NCBI RefSeq assembly: GCF_003943615.1
Contig: NZ_RJPZ01000001.1
Location: forward strand, 120,481 to 184,480
Direction: 5' to 3'
From: Streptococcus australis
Lineage (GTDB): Bacteria; Bacillota; Bacilli; Lactobacillales; Streptococcaceae
Length of the DNA stretch: 64,000 nucleotides
Position numbers and translations under genes: made by a program
In this document: positions 44,034 to 53,383 of the stretch, piece after piece
Position numbering within the stretch: the stretch's first letter is position 1
Layout: every line of letters begins with the position of its first letter
The notes under the pieces: model-generated
Seen by the model: the letters and a program-made list of their open reading frames with translations, nothing else
Databases searched by the model: none
What the model was told of the DNA's origin: nothing

Positions 44034-44315
44034 CTATTCAAATGCATCCATGCCCCCTTGGACGTTGGTCACATCATAGCCCTCTTCTTCCAAAAATTGG
44101 CAGGCACGGGCTGAGCGCCGGCCAGACTTGCAGATGACATAATAGGCTTGCTCCTTATCTAGTTCTGAATACCGTTCTGCCAACACGGATAAGGGAAGCA
44201 AGGTTACCCCCTCCAGATGAAGGGCATCGTATTCCTCCTGCTCACGGACATCGACGACTTGGATCTCTCCAGCTTGGTACTTTGCTAAAAAGTCATTAAA
44301 TGGAATTTCTTTCAT
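44034..44315 (-). CDS. Rhodanese-like domain protein
   Basis: A 93-residue single rhodanese domain. VVDVREQEEYDALHLEG near 20-36 and the active-site loop CKSGRRSARA (Cys near 63) indicate a sulfurtransferase, binding persulfide on the Cys. The partner is unknown. It follows the PrdX gene by 21 bp. Confidence 0.92.
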   Translation of the reverse strand: MKEIPFNDFLAKYQAGEIQVVDVREQEEYDALHLEGVTLLPLSVLAERYSELDKEQAYYVICKSGRRSARACQFLEEEGYDVTNVQGGMDAFE

Positions 44316-44336
44316 GATTTCTCCTTTTTGATGCCA

Positions 44337-44828
44337 CTATGGCAAAGTTAGTATTTCGTATTTAAAATCAATGGACTCTAAAAAACGGAATAGGTCTTGG
44401 GTTTTTATAAAGATTGTCTTTTCATTGGTGTTAGGATGGAAGGTCATGATCTCCTCTGACACAATGTCCTGATCAAAATAGACGAGAATATCCTTTTCTG
44501 CATTGTTTAACAAGCCAAATGGGGATACCGTCCCAGCTGGTAATTGCATTTTTTCTGCTAGAGATTCAGCTGAAGCCATACGTATCCGATTGGCTCCTAC
44601 TTGCTCTTTGAAGTCATCCATGTCTAAGAGTTTCTGGTCATCCATGATGAGCAGATAGTACTGGGTTTTCTTTTTGTTGGTCAAAAACATGGACTTTGTC
44701 CGGACCCCTTCGAGACCTTCAATATAAGAATCGGCCTGCTCAGTCGTGAATGCTGGTGGGTGTTCCACCACATCAAATTCAATCCCGAGTTCGTCTAATT
44801 TGTCTTTGACTTTTTGATATGGATCCAT
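44337..44828 (-). CDS. PrdX/YbaK-family aminoacyl-tRNA deacylase
   Basis: A 163-residue protein with YEVVEH-like FDVVEHPPAFTTEQAD, RTKSMFLTNKKKTQYYLLI, GTVSPFGLLNN and FHPNTNEKTIFI. This pattern fits the free-standing ProRS editing domain PrdX (ProXp-ala), which clears Ala-tRNA-Pro. The start was set at MDPYQKV with AAGGAGG eight bases upstream. It sits 33 bp after the glycosylase-like gene. Confidence 0.85.
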   Translation of the reverse strand: MDPYQKVKDKLDELGIEFDVVEHPPAFTTEQADSYIEGLEGVRTKSMFLTNKKKTQYYLLIMDDQKLLDMDDFKEQVGANRIRMASAESLAEKMQLPAGTVSPFGLLNNAEKDILVYFDQDIVSEEIMTFHPNTNEKTIFIKTQDLFRFLESIDFKYEILTLP

Positions 44829-44861
44829 GGAAATACCTCCTTTTACAATTATCACTAACTA

Positions 44862-45455
44862 TTATTTTGTATGTTCGGCTATAATCTGCTGGACTCGAGA
44901 CCGGAGAGCCGGCACCACTTCTGCCTCAAACCAAGGATTCTTGGCCATCCAGATCTGATTGCGAGGCGAAGGGTGGACCAGAGGGAAATAGTCGGGCAGG
45001 TAGTCCTTGTACCGTCTCACCCGCTCTGTCACCTTGCCACTGACCTTCTCATGAAGATAGTAGGCTTGGGCGTACTGGCCAATCAAGAGGGTCAACTCAA
45101 TATCTGGACACTCTTTGAGGAGTTGAGGATGCCACTTTTCCGCAAAGCCCTTGCGAGGTGGCAGATCTCCTGACTTCCCATGACCTGGGAAATAAAAGTC
45201 CATAGGAATGACCGCAAATATACCCGAATGGTAGAAGGTCTCTTCATCGACTCCTAACCATTCCCTTAAGCGGTCCCCACTCTTGTCCTTCCAGTAGAGG
45301 CCTGCTTCCTGTGTCTTAAGGCCAGGTGCCTGTCCGATAATATTGATTCGAGCTGTCTTTGGTGCCGCAAACAAGGGCTCAATCCCCTTATCCGTATAGT
45401 CTTTGTTTTGTGGATCAGCCATGATGGCTTTTTTGATCTGCTCTAGTTGCTTCAT
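44862..45455 (-). CDS. Uracil-DNA glycosylase superfamily protein
   Basis: A 197-residue protein. NIIGQAPGLKTQEAGLYWKD (about 35-54) corresponds to motif A and VHPSPRNQIWM near 165 to motif B of the UDG superfamily. It is unrelated in detail to the family-1 Ung at 10.5 kb and lacks the GQDPYH motif. The start was set at MKQLEQIKK, with GAGGAG upstream and 33 codons inside the longest ORF. The substrate is uncertain. Confidence 0.85.
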   Translation of the reverse strand: MKQLEQIKKAIMADPQNKDYTDKGIEPLFAAPKTARINIIGQAPGLKTQEAGLYWKDKSGDRLREWLGVDEETFYHSGIFAVIPMDFYFPGHGKSGDLPPRKGFAEKWHPQLLKECPDIELTLLIGQYAQAYYLHEKVSGKVTERVRRYKDYLPDYFPLVHPSPRNQIWMAKNPWFEAEVVPALRSRVQQIIAEHTK

Positions 45456-45471
45456 TTCTCCTCCTCTAAGC

Positions 45472-45501
45472 AAAAACTCAGCCAGCAAGTGCCGACTGAG
45501 T
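45472..45501 (-). terminator. pepV terminator
   Basis: ACTCAG/CTGAGT stem with an inner pairing, then five U on the minus strand, directly after the pepV stop. Confidence 0.7.
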
Positions 45502-45507
45502 AGCGTC

Positions 45508-46914
45508 TTATTTGATGAGTTCGTAGATAGCTTCTGCGTAAATTGCAGCTGCACGGTAGAGATCTTCTACATCCGTAAATTCATTGGCTTGGTGCATAGT
45601 GTTCACATAGTCTGGGAACATGGCACCGAAGGCAACCCCACGTTTTAATAGACGACCAAAGGTTCCACCACCGATTACTTGCTCATGACCTTTCAGTCCA
45701 GTTTGTTTTTCATAGACACGCAACAGCGTTGAGACCAATTCATCTTCCATTGGAACATAGTGAGGGGTGTGGCCGTGGGCTGACAAGCTAACGGATGCCA
45801 CTCCTTCTACTTTTTCAAGTCCAGCTTTGATGGTTTCTGGATCTGTCCCTTTAGGGTAACGAATGTTCAAGGCGATGGTGTTATCTGAGCTGTTTTCGTC
45901 AAAGTTGAAGACACCCGCATTCATGCTGAGAGCCCCCATCTTTTCATCTGTATAGGCAATGCCAAGCTTCTCACCAGCAAAGTCTTCATGAAGAAGAGAA
46001 GCTGACACTTGCAAGTAAGCTTTGGCATCTCCACCGAAGTCAAACTGGTTCAAGAAGAGAGCCAAGTAAGTTGCTCCATTGATCCCAGCTTCTGGAGTAG
46101 AGCCGTGGGCAGATTTCCCGATAATAGTGAGCTTAAATTTACCGTCATCCTCTGTTGCCACTTCATAACGAAGTTGATGTTCATTGGCAAAGGTCTCCAA
46201 GAGACTAGATAGATCTGGTAATTGACCAGAAACGACTGCTGTCGCTGACTCAGGTACCATGTTTTCACGAAGGCCGCCGGTGAAGCTATGAAGATACGCT
46301 TGACCTGTGTTTTGACCACCAAAATGAAGATACTCGGTAATGTTTCCTTTTTCCCCGTTGATGATTGGGAATTCCGCATCTGGAGAGAAGCCAAAGTCTG
46401 GATCAGGAAGACCGACATGTTTAAAATAGTAGTCCATATCGCCCCAGCCAGATTCTTCATCTGTACCGACCACGAAGCGCACGCGCTTAGAAACTGGCAA
46501 TCCCAGATCCTTGATGATCTTCAAACCATAGTAACAAGCTACTGTAGGTCCCTTATCATCTGATGAACCACGCGCATAAAGCTTGCCATCGATAATCTCA
46601 GGTTTATAAGGGTCTGTATTCCAGCCACTACCTGCAGGTACCACGTCCATGTGAGCAAAGATCCCGAGCTCTTCTTCCCCTTGTCCAAAGGTGAAATGAC
46701 CAGCATAGTTGTCTACGTTGGTTGTTTCGTAGCCATCACGCTCAGCAATTTCCAAGAATTTCTCAAGGGCTTTAACTGGTCCAGGACCATAAGGGTGAGT
46801 CGCATCCGCCTTGCTGTCATCCCGTTCTGAGTTGATTTCCAAGAGGCTGAAAAGGTCAGCCATCAATTCTTCGCGACGTTTTTCTACTTCTGCTTTAAAG
46901 TCAATTGTTGTCAT
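45508..46914 (-). CDS. pepV: Dipeptidase PepV (M20 family)
   Basis: A 468-residue dizinc peptidase. AHMDVVPAGSGWNTDP (about 86-101), ARGSSDDKGPTVACYYG and VGTDEESGWGDMDYYFK supply the metal and catalytic residues, and the C-terminal GGGTFGR lies near the last ligand. It cleaves dipeptides taken up from the medium. GGAGG lies five bases before the ATG, and a 9-bp hairpin precedes it. Confidence 0.96.
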   Translation of the reverse strand: MTTIDFKAEVEKRREELMADLFSLLEINSERDDSKADATHPYGPGPVKALEKFLEIAERDGYETTNVDNYAGHFTFGQGEEELGIFAHMDVVPAGSGWNTDPYKPEIIDGKLYARGSSDDKGPTVACYYGLKIIKDLGLPVSKRVRFVVGTDEESGWGDMDYYFKHVGLPDPDFGFSPDAEFPIINGEKGNITEYLHFGGQNTGQAYLHSFTGGLRENMVPESATAVVSGQLPDLSSLLETFANEHQLRYEVATEDDGKFKLTIIGKSAHGSTPEAGINGATYLALFLNQFDFGGDAKAYLQVSASLLHEDFAGEKLGIAYTDEKMGALSMNAGVFNFDENSSDNTIALNIRYPKGTDPETIKAGLEKVEGVASVSLSAHGHTPHYVPMEDELVSTLLRVYEKQTGLKGHEQVIGGGTFGRLLKRGVAFGAMFPDYVNTMHQANEFTDVEDLYRAAAIYAEAIYELIK

Positions 46915-46949
46915 GCATTCCTCCGTTAGTTCGATTTAAATTGAATCTC

Positions 46950-46988
46950 CTAGAATCCCATCAGCGACTGTCAACCAAAGGATTCTAG
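46950..46988. promoter_or_regulatory. Hairpin in the pepV leader
   Basis: A perfect 9-bp stem CTAGAATCC/GGATTCTAG around a 21-base loop. It has no U-run, so it is probably a leader structure rather than a terminator. Confidence 0.5.
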
Positions 46989-46990
46989 AA

Positions 46991-47028
46991 AACCGGACTT
47001 GTATCGTACGAGACGAGACCATCCGGTT
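46991..47028 (-). terminator. Probable nitroreductase terminator
   Basis: AACCGGA/TCCGGTT stem with an inner CTCGT/ACGAG, followed by TTC; the U-run is short. Confidence 0.5.
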
Positions 47029-47041
47029 CTTCCTGTTTCTA

Positions 47042-47647
47042 TTAGCGTTTTTCAATGATTTCGTCTACTGGCAAGCGGTAGCTAGGTTCCACCTTCTCCG
47101 CTGCGTAACCAACCGTGATCAAGAGTTCAGGACGGAAACGCTCTTCGATTTCCAAGACTTCATTGACTTTTGATTTGTCAAAGCCCAGGATGATGTTAGA
47201 GCCGATCCCTTGGTCAGTCAAGGCCAATACCAAGTTCATCGCGACCAATCCAGCATTTAATGCCAAGTAATCGCTGATCTGTTGTTCATTGTAGCGAGCA
47301 AATTCTGCAGGAAGGTTTTGCATGAAGTATTGCAACTGCTCATCTGTGAAGTTCTTGACCCCACCGACACGCGCAATCTTCCGAGCCCGACGTTCCAAAT
47401 CAGTATCCGTGAAGAGAGCGATGGTCACAGGTGCTTCCATGATTTGATCATAGTTCCCACCATAAGCTACTTTTGCCAATTCCGCATTTTTCTGGCGAAC
47501 GACCACGAATTTCCATGGTTGGCTATTGTGCGCACTTGGAGCCAAGGTCGCAATTTCAATAGCTGTCCGCACATCCTTTGGATCGACCGGCTGGTCTGTG
47601 AAATGCTTGATCGCATGACGTTTTTTGTTGAGTTCTAGGAATTTCAT
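47042..47647 (-). CDS. Nitroreductase-family oxidoreductase
   Basis: A 201-residue FMN protein. KKRHAIKHFTDQPV near the start, APSAHNSQPWKFVVV near 35-50, and the GLVAMNLVLALTDQGIGS segment mark the family. It reduces nitro or quinone compounds with NAD(P)H; the natural substrate is unknown. The start was set at the ATG with GGAAG seven bases upstream. Confidence 0.92.
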   Translation of the reverse strand: MKFLELNKKRHAIKHFTDQPVDPKDVRTAIEIATLAPSAHNSQPWKFVVVRQKNAELAKVAYGGNYDQIMEAPVTIALFTDTDLERRARKIARVGGVKNFTDEQLQYFMQNLPAEFARYNEQQISDYLALNAGLVAMNLVLALTDQGIGSNIILGFDKSKVNEVLEIEERFRPELLITVGYAAEKVEPSYRLPVDEIIEKR

Positions 47648-47772
47648 AGTCAACTTCCTTTTCTAATTCTATTACCTCTATTTTAACACAAAATGAAAGA
47701 GCTTGCAGAGTTTTTTCATTGAGGAGCCTACTTCCTTTTCAACAAGCCCCTTAGCCCTTCTACGGGATCCGA

Positions 47773-49416
47773 TCATTCTGATGCAGGACCTTCTTTTTCA
47801 AAGATGGGACCACTAGAATCTTGGAATTTGTTGATGATGTCGTCGTAGTGAGAATTTCTTTCTTCCTCATAGAGTTTGTTGATTTCTTGATAGTTCAACG
47901 GATTTTCAACCTTTGGTTCCGGCTTGCGACTGAAGAAATCAATAGTCCCCAGAAGAACCAAGATTAGAATCACTAAAGAGGTCCAGCCAGTTTCCTTCTT
48001 AGGTAGCCGAACTCCCTTGGTCGAAAGAGATTTCCAACTAGGGTTTTGAGGCAAGAGCTCATAGACTCTCTTTTGAGTCGGGAAGAGGATCAACAATGCA
48101 TACAAGGTCAGAAAGAGAAATGAAAAACTATGGACAGAAATCCAACTATACCTAATTTTCATCTTAAAGGCCTTATAACCAGCTTCCCCCATATACACTT
48201 CTAGGGCGAAGACGGCAATCATCAACAGACAGAAAATCAGGAACTGGACTTTCCAGAGTTTTCTTAATCCTAAATACTCTTTTTTGAGTGCCTCTTCTTT
48301 CTCCTTAGCTTGGTCTACTTCTACTGGAGCTGGGGTGCTTGATTCTACTTCACTATTACATTCATTTGACTCCACTGTCGTTTCAACTGCTTTTAACTGT
48401 CTAGCAAAATAGGCCTCTGCTTCCCTGATGACTTTCCTAAGATTTTCTTCTGTCAGCTTATAAGGGAAGCCATTGATCACCCAATTGTCTTTCTTGTCGG
48501 GTTTATCTGGCTTCATAACCTGAAGATCAAAGTGTCGTCCAATCAAGCTTATTGAAAATATGGCTCCATAAAAATCAGATGCAACAGCAAAATCAACTCC
48601 ATAAAAAGTCTTAGACTTGACCAGTTTGTTGGGTTCCATAAAAGAAACATCCTTTGTAAACGTCAATCGGATTATCTCTTGTACTTGAGAAATATTCTCT
48701 TCAACTGTAGCAGGATCAAGGGGGAGTGTTAAAGTAGAAAACGTATCGGTGGAAGCATTCTTTTCTAGTTTCCCTTTTAGACTATCTTTAAACCATTCCA
48801 AGAAAGAAGTCATATTGGAAACAGTTAGATCAATAGGCTGAGGAAATGGGAAGTCTTGTCTTTCTATTCCAGACATTGCTGGGTCTAACTCTCCAAGGAC
48901 AAACTGCTGACCCGCTATCTCAAGGCTAAAAAAAGCCGGATAATGAGGCAACAGACAAGTAAAGACAACCCTAAAGGGCTCATTTTTTTCGAAGGGTCTT
49001 CTCCAGAAGTCTATTTTTGCTATTCCCTCAAAGGTAGATTCTATCATTCTTTTAAGGAGAAAACGCTTTTTTAAGAGATTATCAGGAGTCAGTGCTTCAG
49101 AAAACATAAGGCCAGGTTGATCCAAATAAGTTTTGATCTTTCCAAAGCTATCCCTAAAAAGATCTCGATCATATAAAAAATCCATCGAAAATCTTTCAGG
49201 CCCCCAGAGGAGTGATACATCGTTACCTTCAACCATCATATTCACTGTTATCTTATACTCTTCAAGATAAATCTCAAGAATAAAAGTCGGACCATATGCA
49301 CTCCTGGCCGTCGTTTCTATGTCTACAATTTCGAAATTCTCACCAAAAACATGTTGGAGTGCTTCTCGGATATCATTTACAACAAGCTCTCTATGTTGAT
49401 CAACAGTTAATCCCAT
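47773..49416 (-). CDS. Large unknown protein with C-terminal membrane domain
   Basis: A 547-residue protein. About 350 residues are soluble with no recognised motif, including a duplicated-looking layout (two segments with F..L and 'L..FKDSL' or 'REAEAYF'). An acidic linker (about 345-375) follows, then two membrane helices, the motif PSWKSLSTKGVRLP, a third helix and a charged tail. The C-terminal part has a broken paralogue at 13.0-13.5 kb. Function unknown. It is 11 bp from the phosphoesterase gene. Confidence 0.7.
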   Translation of the reverse strand: MGLTVDQHRELVVNDIREALQHVFGENFEIVDIETTARSAYGPTFILEIYLEEYKITVNMMVEGNDVSLLWGPERFSMDFLYDRDLFRDSFGKIKTYLDQPGLMFSEALTPDNLLKKRFLLKRMIESTFEGIAKIDFWRRPFEKNEPFRVVFTCLLPHYPAFFSLEIAGQQFVLGELDPAMSGIERQDFPFPQPIDLTVSNMTSFLEWFKDSLKGKLEKNASTDTFSTLTLPLDPATVEENISQVQEIIRLTFTKDVSFMEPNKLVKSKTFYGVDFAVASDFYGAIFSISLIGRHFDLQVMKPDKPDKKDNWVINGFPYKLTEENLRKVIREAEAYFARQLKAVETTVESNECNSEVESSTPAPVEVDQAKEKEEALKKEYLGLRKLWKVQFLIFCLLMIAVFALEVYMGEAGYKAFKMKIRYSWISVHSFSFLFLTLYALLILFPTQKRVYELLPQNPSWKSLSTKGVRLPKKETGWTSLVILILVLLGTIDFFSRKPEPKVENPLNYQEINKLYEEERNSHYDDIINKFQDSSGPIFEKEGPASE

Positions 49417-49427
49417 TTCTCTGTTTC

Positions 49428-50276
49428 TTACCCCTTATGCGTTTTTATAGACTGAAGGAAAGCATTAGCCTCCTTTAGATAGTCGTGTTGTTCAATCAAG
49501 GAAGTTAGGAGCTCGATGTTATGACCCCGATAGTTATCCTCGCGTCTCAATTCTTCGTACATCTCAATAAAGGGAAGGCCCTTGTCCTTGGCATTTTGGA
49601 GCTCTGCTTCATAGTCATAGGCCACCTTACGGAATTGCAGGTTGGTCACTCCATCTTCTTCGACATCGATCAGCGCATACTGGGCCCTATGGTTTTGTAG
49701 GGGCATCCAGTCAAAATAGGGCATGCCAATGGTTCCTGGATTAAGAATCTGCTGGCCCTGACTGCCATAGCGAAGCAACTGCTTGTGGACATGACCGTAG
49801 ATGGCCACATCGGTCTGGTCATCCAGCAGTTGGTCAAAGTTTTCGGTCGTATTTGCTGGACGCAAGTCTCCACCATAATTCTTTTCTGGCAAGTTGTGAC
49901 TTAGTGAAAAGCGAATACCATTGACCTCCTTCTTCTCTACCAATGGAAGGGAACGAAGCCAATCGATCCGCTTAGGATCTAGTCCCTCCATGACATACTG
50001 AGTGAGACGAAGAAGCTGGATCTCCTGCGGATCCTCAAGACCGTACTCGCTATCCAAGGCCTCTAGGACACAATCATCCCAATTTCCACGAACAGCTGCT
50101 GTAATGGGAATCGCATCCAGCAAGTCAAAAAGGTCCTCTCTTCCTGGCCCCGGTAGCAAAATGTCCCCTAAAAGCCAGTATTCCGTTGCACCTAGAGCAC
50201 GCGCATCCGCAATCACTGCCTCCAGGGCTGTCGTATCTCCGTGGATATCAGATAAAATAGCAATTCGATTGTTCAT
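49428..50276 (-). CDS. Calcineurin-like metallophosphoesterase
   Basis: A 282-residue enzyme with the full metal-site set: LSDIHGDTTALEAV (about 8-21), WLLGDILLPGP, AVRGNWDD, and GHVHKQLL near 155. This is the YfcE/DevR-type fold; the substrate is unknown. It lies 10 bp after uvrC on the same strand, so read-through is likely. Confidence 0.88.
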   Translation of the reverse strand: MNNRIAILSDIHGDTTALEAVIADARALGATEYWLLGDILLPGPGREDLFDLLDAIPITAAVRGNWDDCVLEALDSEYGLEDPQEIQLLRLTQYVMEGLDPKRIDWLRSLPLVEKKEVNGIRFSLSHNLPEKNYGGDLRPANTTENFDQLLDDQTDVAIYGHVHKQLLRYGSQGQQILNPGTIGMPYFDWMPLQNHRAQYALIDVEEDGVTNLQFRKVAYDYEAELQNAKDKGLPFIEMYEELRREDNYRGHNIELLTSLIEQHDYLKEANAFLQSIKTHKG

Positions 50277-50286
50277 TTTAAACTCC

Positions 50287-52122
50287 TTATGATTGGTATG
50301 GTTCAGAATCCTCCGCCACTTCCCTCAACGGACTTGCTTCTTCCTGCTTTCCTTGATGGAGCTTGGCTAGCACTGCCTCCGCGACTGCTCGCGGAATGCC
50401 GACTGTAACGATCTCATCCACACTAGCTTCTTTGATCTTGGTCAGTGACTTGAAGTGCTTCATCAGCAGCTGCTTGCGTTTTGGTCCCAAGCCTTCGATA
50501 CCGTCCAACTGGGAGGAGAAGGAATTCTTGGAACGGAGCTGGCGGTGGAAGGTGATGGCAAAACGGTGAACTTCATCTTGGATCCGTTGCAGGAGGAAAA
50601 ATTCCTGCGAAGTCCGAGAGAGTTCGATGACTTGGAGAGGATCACCAAAGAGCAATTCATGGGTTTGGTGCTTGTCATTCTTCTGAAGTCCTGCAATAGG
50701 AATGTCCAGTCCTAACTCCTCTTGGATGACTTGCTTAGCGATATTGACCTGGCCCTGACCCCCATCGATGACGATCAGATCTGGTGGCGTCAGACCATCT
50801 CGCATGACCCGGCTGTAGCGTCTGCGAATGACCTCCCGCATGCTGGCATAGTCATCTGGCCCGACGACAGTCTTGATCTTGTACTTGCGGTAGTCCTTTT
50901 TACTTGGCTTCCCATTGACAAAGACCACCATGGCTGAGACCGGACTGGTCCCCATGATGTTGGAATTATCAAAAGACTCAATCCGCACAGGAGTTGGAAT
51001 TTGCAGGAGTTTTCCAAGGTTTTCAATAGCACCTTGGGTCTTCTCAATAGATTTTTCAAGGAGATTGAACTTCTGCTCCAGACTGACACGCGCATTCTTG
51101 ATAGCCAGATTGACCAACTGCTTCTTCTCCCCCCGCTGGGGCTTGAGGACCTTGGTATCCACAAGGGCCTTGACCGCTTCCTCATCGATGTCCTGAGGTA
51201 TCAGGATTTCATTGGGGATCAGGTGAGATTTCTCCTGGTAAAACTGCCCTACATAGGTCAAGAAATCTTCGTCTGGATCATTGTAGTAAGGAAAGAGGTT
51301 GACGTCCCGCTCGATCAGCTTACCCTGACGGACAAAGAAGACCTGCACACACATCCAGCCCTTGTCCACGTAGTAGCCAAAAACATCCCGGTTCTGCAAA
51401 TCCTTGGCCATGACCCGCTGTTTGGTCCGCAGGGTGCCGATGGCCTGGATCAGATCCCGATACTCAGCCGCCCTCTCGAATTCCATGTTTTGCGCAGCGG
51501 TAGTCATCTTGACCTTGAGCTCATCGATAATCTTGTCATCCTGCCCCTTGAGGAAATCAGAAACCTCCTGAGCCATGCCCTTGAAATAGGCCTCATCCTT
51601 ATGGCAGACCGTGTGGGCCATACACTGGCCTAGATGATAGTAAAAGCAAACCTTGGAAGGCGGATTGGTACACTTACGGAATGGGAAAATTCGATCCAAA
51701 AGTCGCTTGATCTCATTAGCCGCTCCTACATCCGGATAGGGACCAAAATAGAGGCCACCATCCTTTTTGACCTGGCGCGTGATGATGAGACGCGGATAGC
51801 GCTCATTGGTAATCTTGATGAAGGGATAGGACTTGTCGTCCTTGAGCATGATATTGTACTTGGGCTTGTTCTCTTTGATCAGGTTAATCTCGAGAAGCAA
51901 GGCCTCAATATTGGACTCGGTAACGATAAACTCAAAATCCACAATCTCAGATACCAGCGCTTCCGTCTTGGTATCATGGCTCCCTCTGAAATAGGACCGC
52001 ACCCGATTGCGAAGATTCTTAGCCTTCCCCACATAGATGATGGTACCGTTCTTATCTTTGTGAATGTAACAGCCCGGACTCGTCGGCAAGAGCTCGAGCT
52101 TGGATTTAATCAAGTTGTTCAT
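50287..52122 (-). CDS. uvrC: Excinuclease ABC subunit C
   Basis: UvrC, 611 residues, makes both incisions in nucleotide excision repair. GIY-YIG domain at 10-95 ([19 protein letters not shown]), UVR motif near 200-235, and the RNase H-like C-terminal nuclease ([26 protein letters not shown]). Tandem helix-hairpin-helix at about 555-595 ([19 protein letters not shown]). Normal length. Confidence 0.97.
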   Translation of the reverse strand: MNNLIKSKLELLPTSPGCYIHKDKNGTIIYVGKAKNLRNRVRSYFRGSHDTKTEALVSEIVDFEFIVTESNIEALLLEINLIKENKPKYNIMLKDDKSYPFIKITNERYPRLIITRQVKKDGGLYFGPYPDVGAANEIKRLLDRIFPFRKCTNPPSKVCFYYHLGQCMAHTVCHKDEAYFKGMAQEVSDFLKGQDDKIIDELKVKMTTAAQNMEFERAAEYRDLIQAIGTLRTKQRVMAKDLQNRDVFGYYVDKGWMCVQVFFVRQGKLIERDVNLFPYYNDPDEDFLTYVGQFYQEKSHLIPNEILIPQDIDEEAVKALVDTKVLKPQRGEKKQLVNLAIKNARVSLEQKFNLLEKSIEKTQGAIENLGKLLQIPTPVRIESFDNSNIMGTSPVSAMVVFVNGKPSKKDYRKYKIKTVVGPDDYASMREVIRRRYSRVMRDGLTPPDLIVIDGGQGQVNIAKQVIQEELGLDIPIAGLQKNDKHQTHELLFGDPLQVIELSRTSQEFFLLQRIQDEVHRFAITFHRQLRSKNSFSSQLDGIEGLGPKRKQLLMKHFKSLTKIKEASVDEIVTVGIPRAVAEAVLAKLHQGKQEEASPLREVAEDSEPYQS

Positions 52123-52326
52123 ACTCTCTATTATAGCAAAAAAGAGAGGTCTAGCACTTGGCCAACCTCTCTATAATCTATTAAATTGATTGATTATTTA
52201 ACAAAAATAAAATCTGAAAAATGACCGATCCAAATTGCAATTGTATTCTTCATTTTCCTTATAAAACCTTATTATGTTACGTTCACTTTAATATTGTCAA
52301 AATAAAGTAGAGGTGGATAACTAGCT

Positions 52327-52500
52327 CTACCTCTTACTAAAAAAACTCAAAGCTATATTGAAACAATAGGCAATGATTATCGAGTAAAATATAAGCTTTA
52401 AAAAAAGAGGACATGTTAATTTATTGCTAAAATAAGCTATTGATGTCAAGATTAGAAGAGAGAAACAAAATAATGATAGTTTAATTTTAAGGCCACGCAT
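52327..52500 (-). CDS. Small two-TM membrane protein (57 residues)
   Basis: An ORF starting MRGLKIKLSLFCFSLLILTS with AAAGGAG eight bases before the ATG and two hydrophobic helices (about 8-23 and 32-53). Basic residues at both ends support insertion. The family is not recognised. The 204 bp between it and the uvrC start region (52123-52326) show nothing. Confidence 0.45.
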   Translation of the reverse strand: MRGLKIKLSLFCFSLLILTSIAYFSNKLTCPLFLKLIFYSIIIAYCFNIALSFFSKR

Positions 52501-52602
52501 TTATGCTTCTCCTTTCTAACCTAAACGAACTGTTTTCGCTTTCATTGTAGCATAAAACATAATGGAATGTTCAAAATATCATTAAATTATCTTCAAATGT
52601 TT

Positions 52603-53078
52603 TCATTGCAACAATCCTATTCTCTTTAATTCGTTCAAGGCCTCTTTCTTAGATGGTGATTTGCCACGCGCAAGGAAGTCTTTGATATCCTGAACGTGAT
52701 CATAAAAATTAAAATTGATTTCTTTTAAATTCTCAATAAAAATCTCTAACAAAGAACCGTCGATATTTTCCAAAGGAGACGGTAGTGCTGCCTTATTTTC
52801 AAATGAATAAGATTCTTTTGCAGTTGAGCCTATCGCGTAACTGATATTATCCCAGGATGGGATATTCGCTTCATTTTCATCCAATTGCATATAAATGAAA
52901 ATACCACCATCATCAGTTCCATCATCCAACAGAGCATAGAGCTCTTCTCCACCTCTATCTTTATTCTCCAAAAAGCTCCAACAAGCATCGAAAGCAGAGC
53001 GAATCCGAGGTTTATAGTGTGTTGCCAGTTGATTAACGATCGCTTCTAAAAAGTAAGCATCAAATAACGATCAAACAT
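52603..53078 (-). pseudogene. Frameshifted immunity-like (Imm6-type?) gene
   Basis: A good ribosome binding site (AAGGAGA) and ATG at 53078 encode MFDRY, then the frame ends in TAG. A one-base shift after codon 5 opens FDAYFLEAIVNQLATHYKP.. and continues without interruption for about 150 codons to 52603. The body (FDACWSFLENKD, then AIGSTAKESYSFENKAALPS) resembles the Imm6 immunity family, tentatively. A short form could start at TTG near 52971. Confidence 0.6.
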
Positions 53079-53189
53079 ACTTTCTCCTTGTCTTACACTC
53101 TCTCTATTATAATGGAGACAGACTATTGTTTTAAGTAAAATAGTTAGATATTTATAAAAAAATGACTTTTTTAGTCAATTAAGAGGATA

Positions 53190-53330
53190 AAAAACTTTCT
53201 GCTGTGAGAAAAGTGCCTGAAACAATTCGAATTTCAGGCACTCGGGAGTTTTGAGACCTTAGGCTCAAAACTAAGTCATGGAACTTCCTTGAAGTTCGCT
53301 GACGTCCGTACTCACCTAAGGAAAGTTTTT
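53190..53330 (-). repeat. Three-hairpin repeat element, copy B
   Basis: Inverted relative to copy A (29087-29224). Read on the minus strand it has AAAACTTTC/GAAAGTTTT as outer stem. Inside are GTGAG/CTCAC, GAACTTC/GAAGTTC, TTTTGAG/CTCAAAA and GCCTGAAA/TTTCAGGC. The linker TTAGGTGAGTACGGACGTCA is identical to copy A. It lies between the CPBP protease gene and the broken immunity-like gene. Confidence 0.8.
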
Positions 53331-53350
53331 CAGAAGAATTTATCTTCAAT

Positions 53351-53380
53351 CAAAGAGGGATCGAAAACGATCCCTCTTTG
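53351..53380. terminator. Strong hairpin after the CPBP protease gene
   Basis: A perfect 13-bp stem (53351-53363 with 53368-53380) and an AAAA loop. The U-run is short on both strands. Confidence 0.6.
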
Positions 53381-53383
53381 ATA

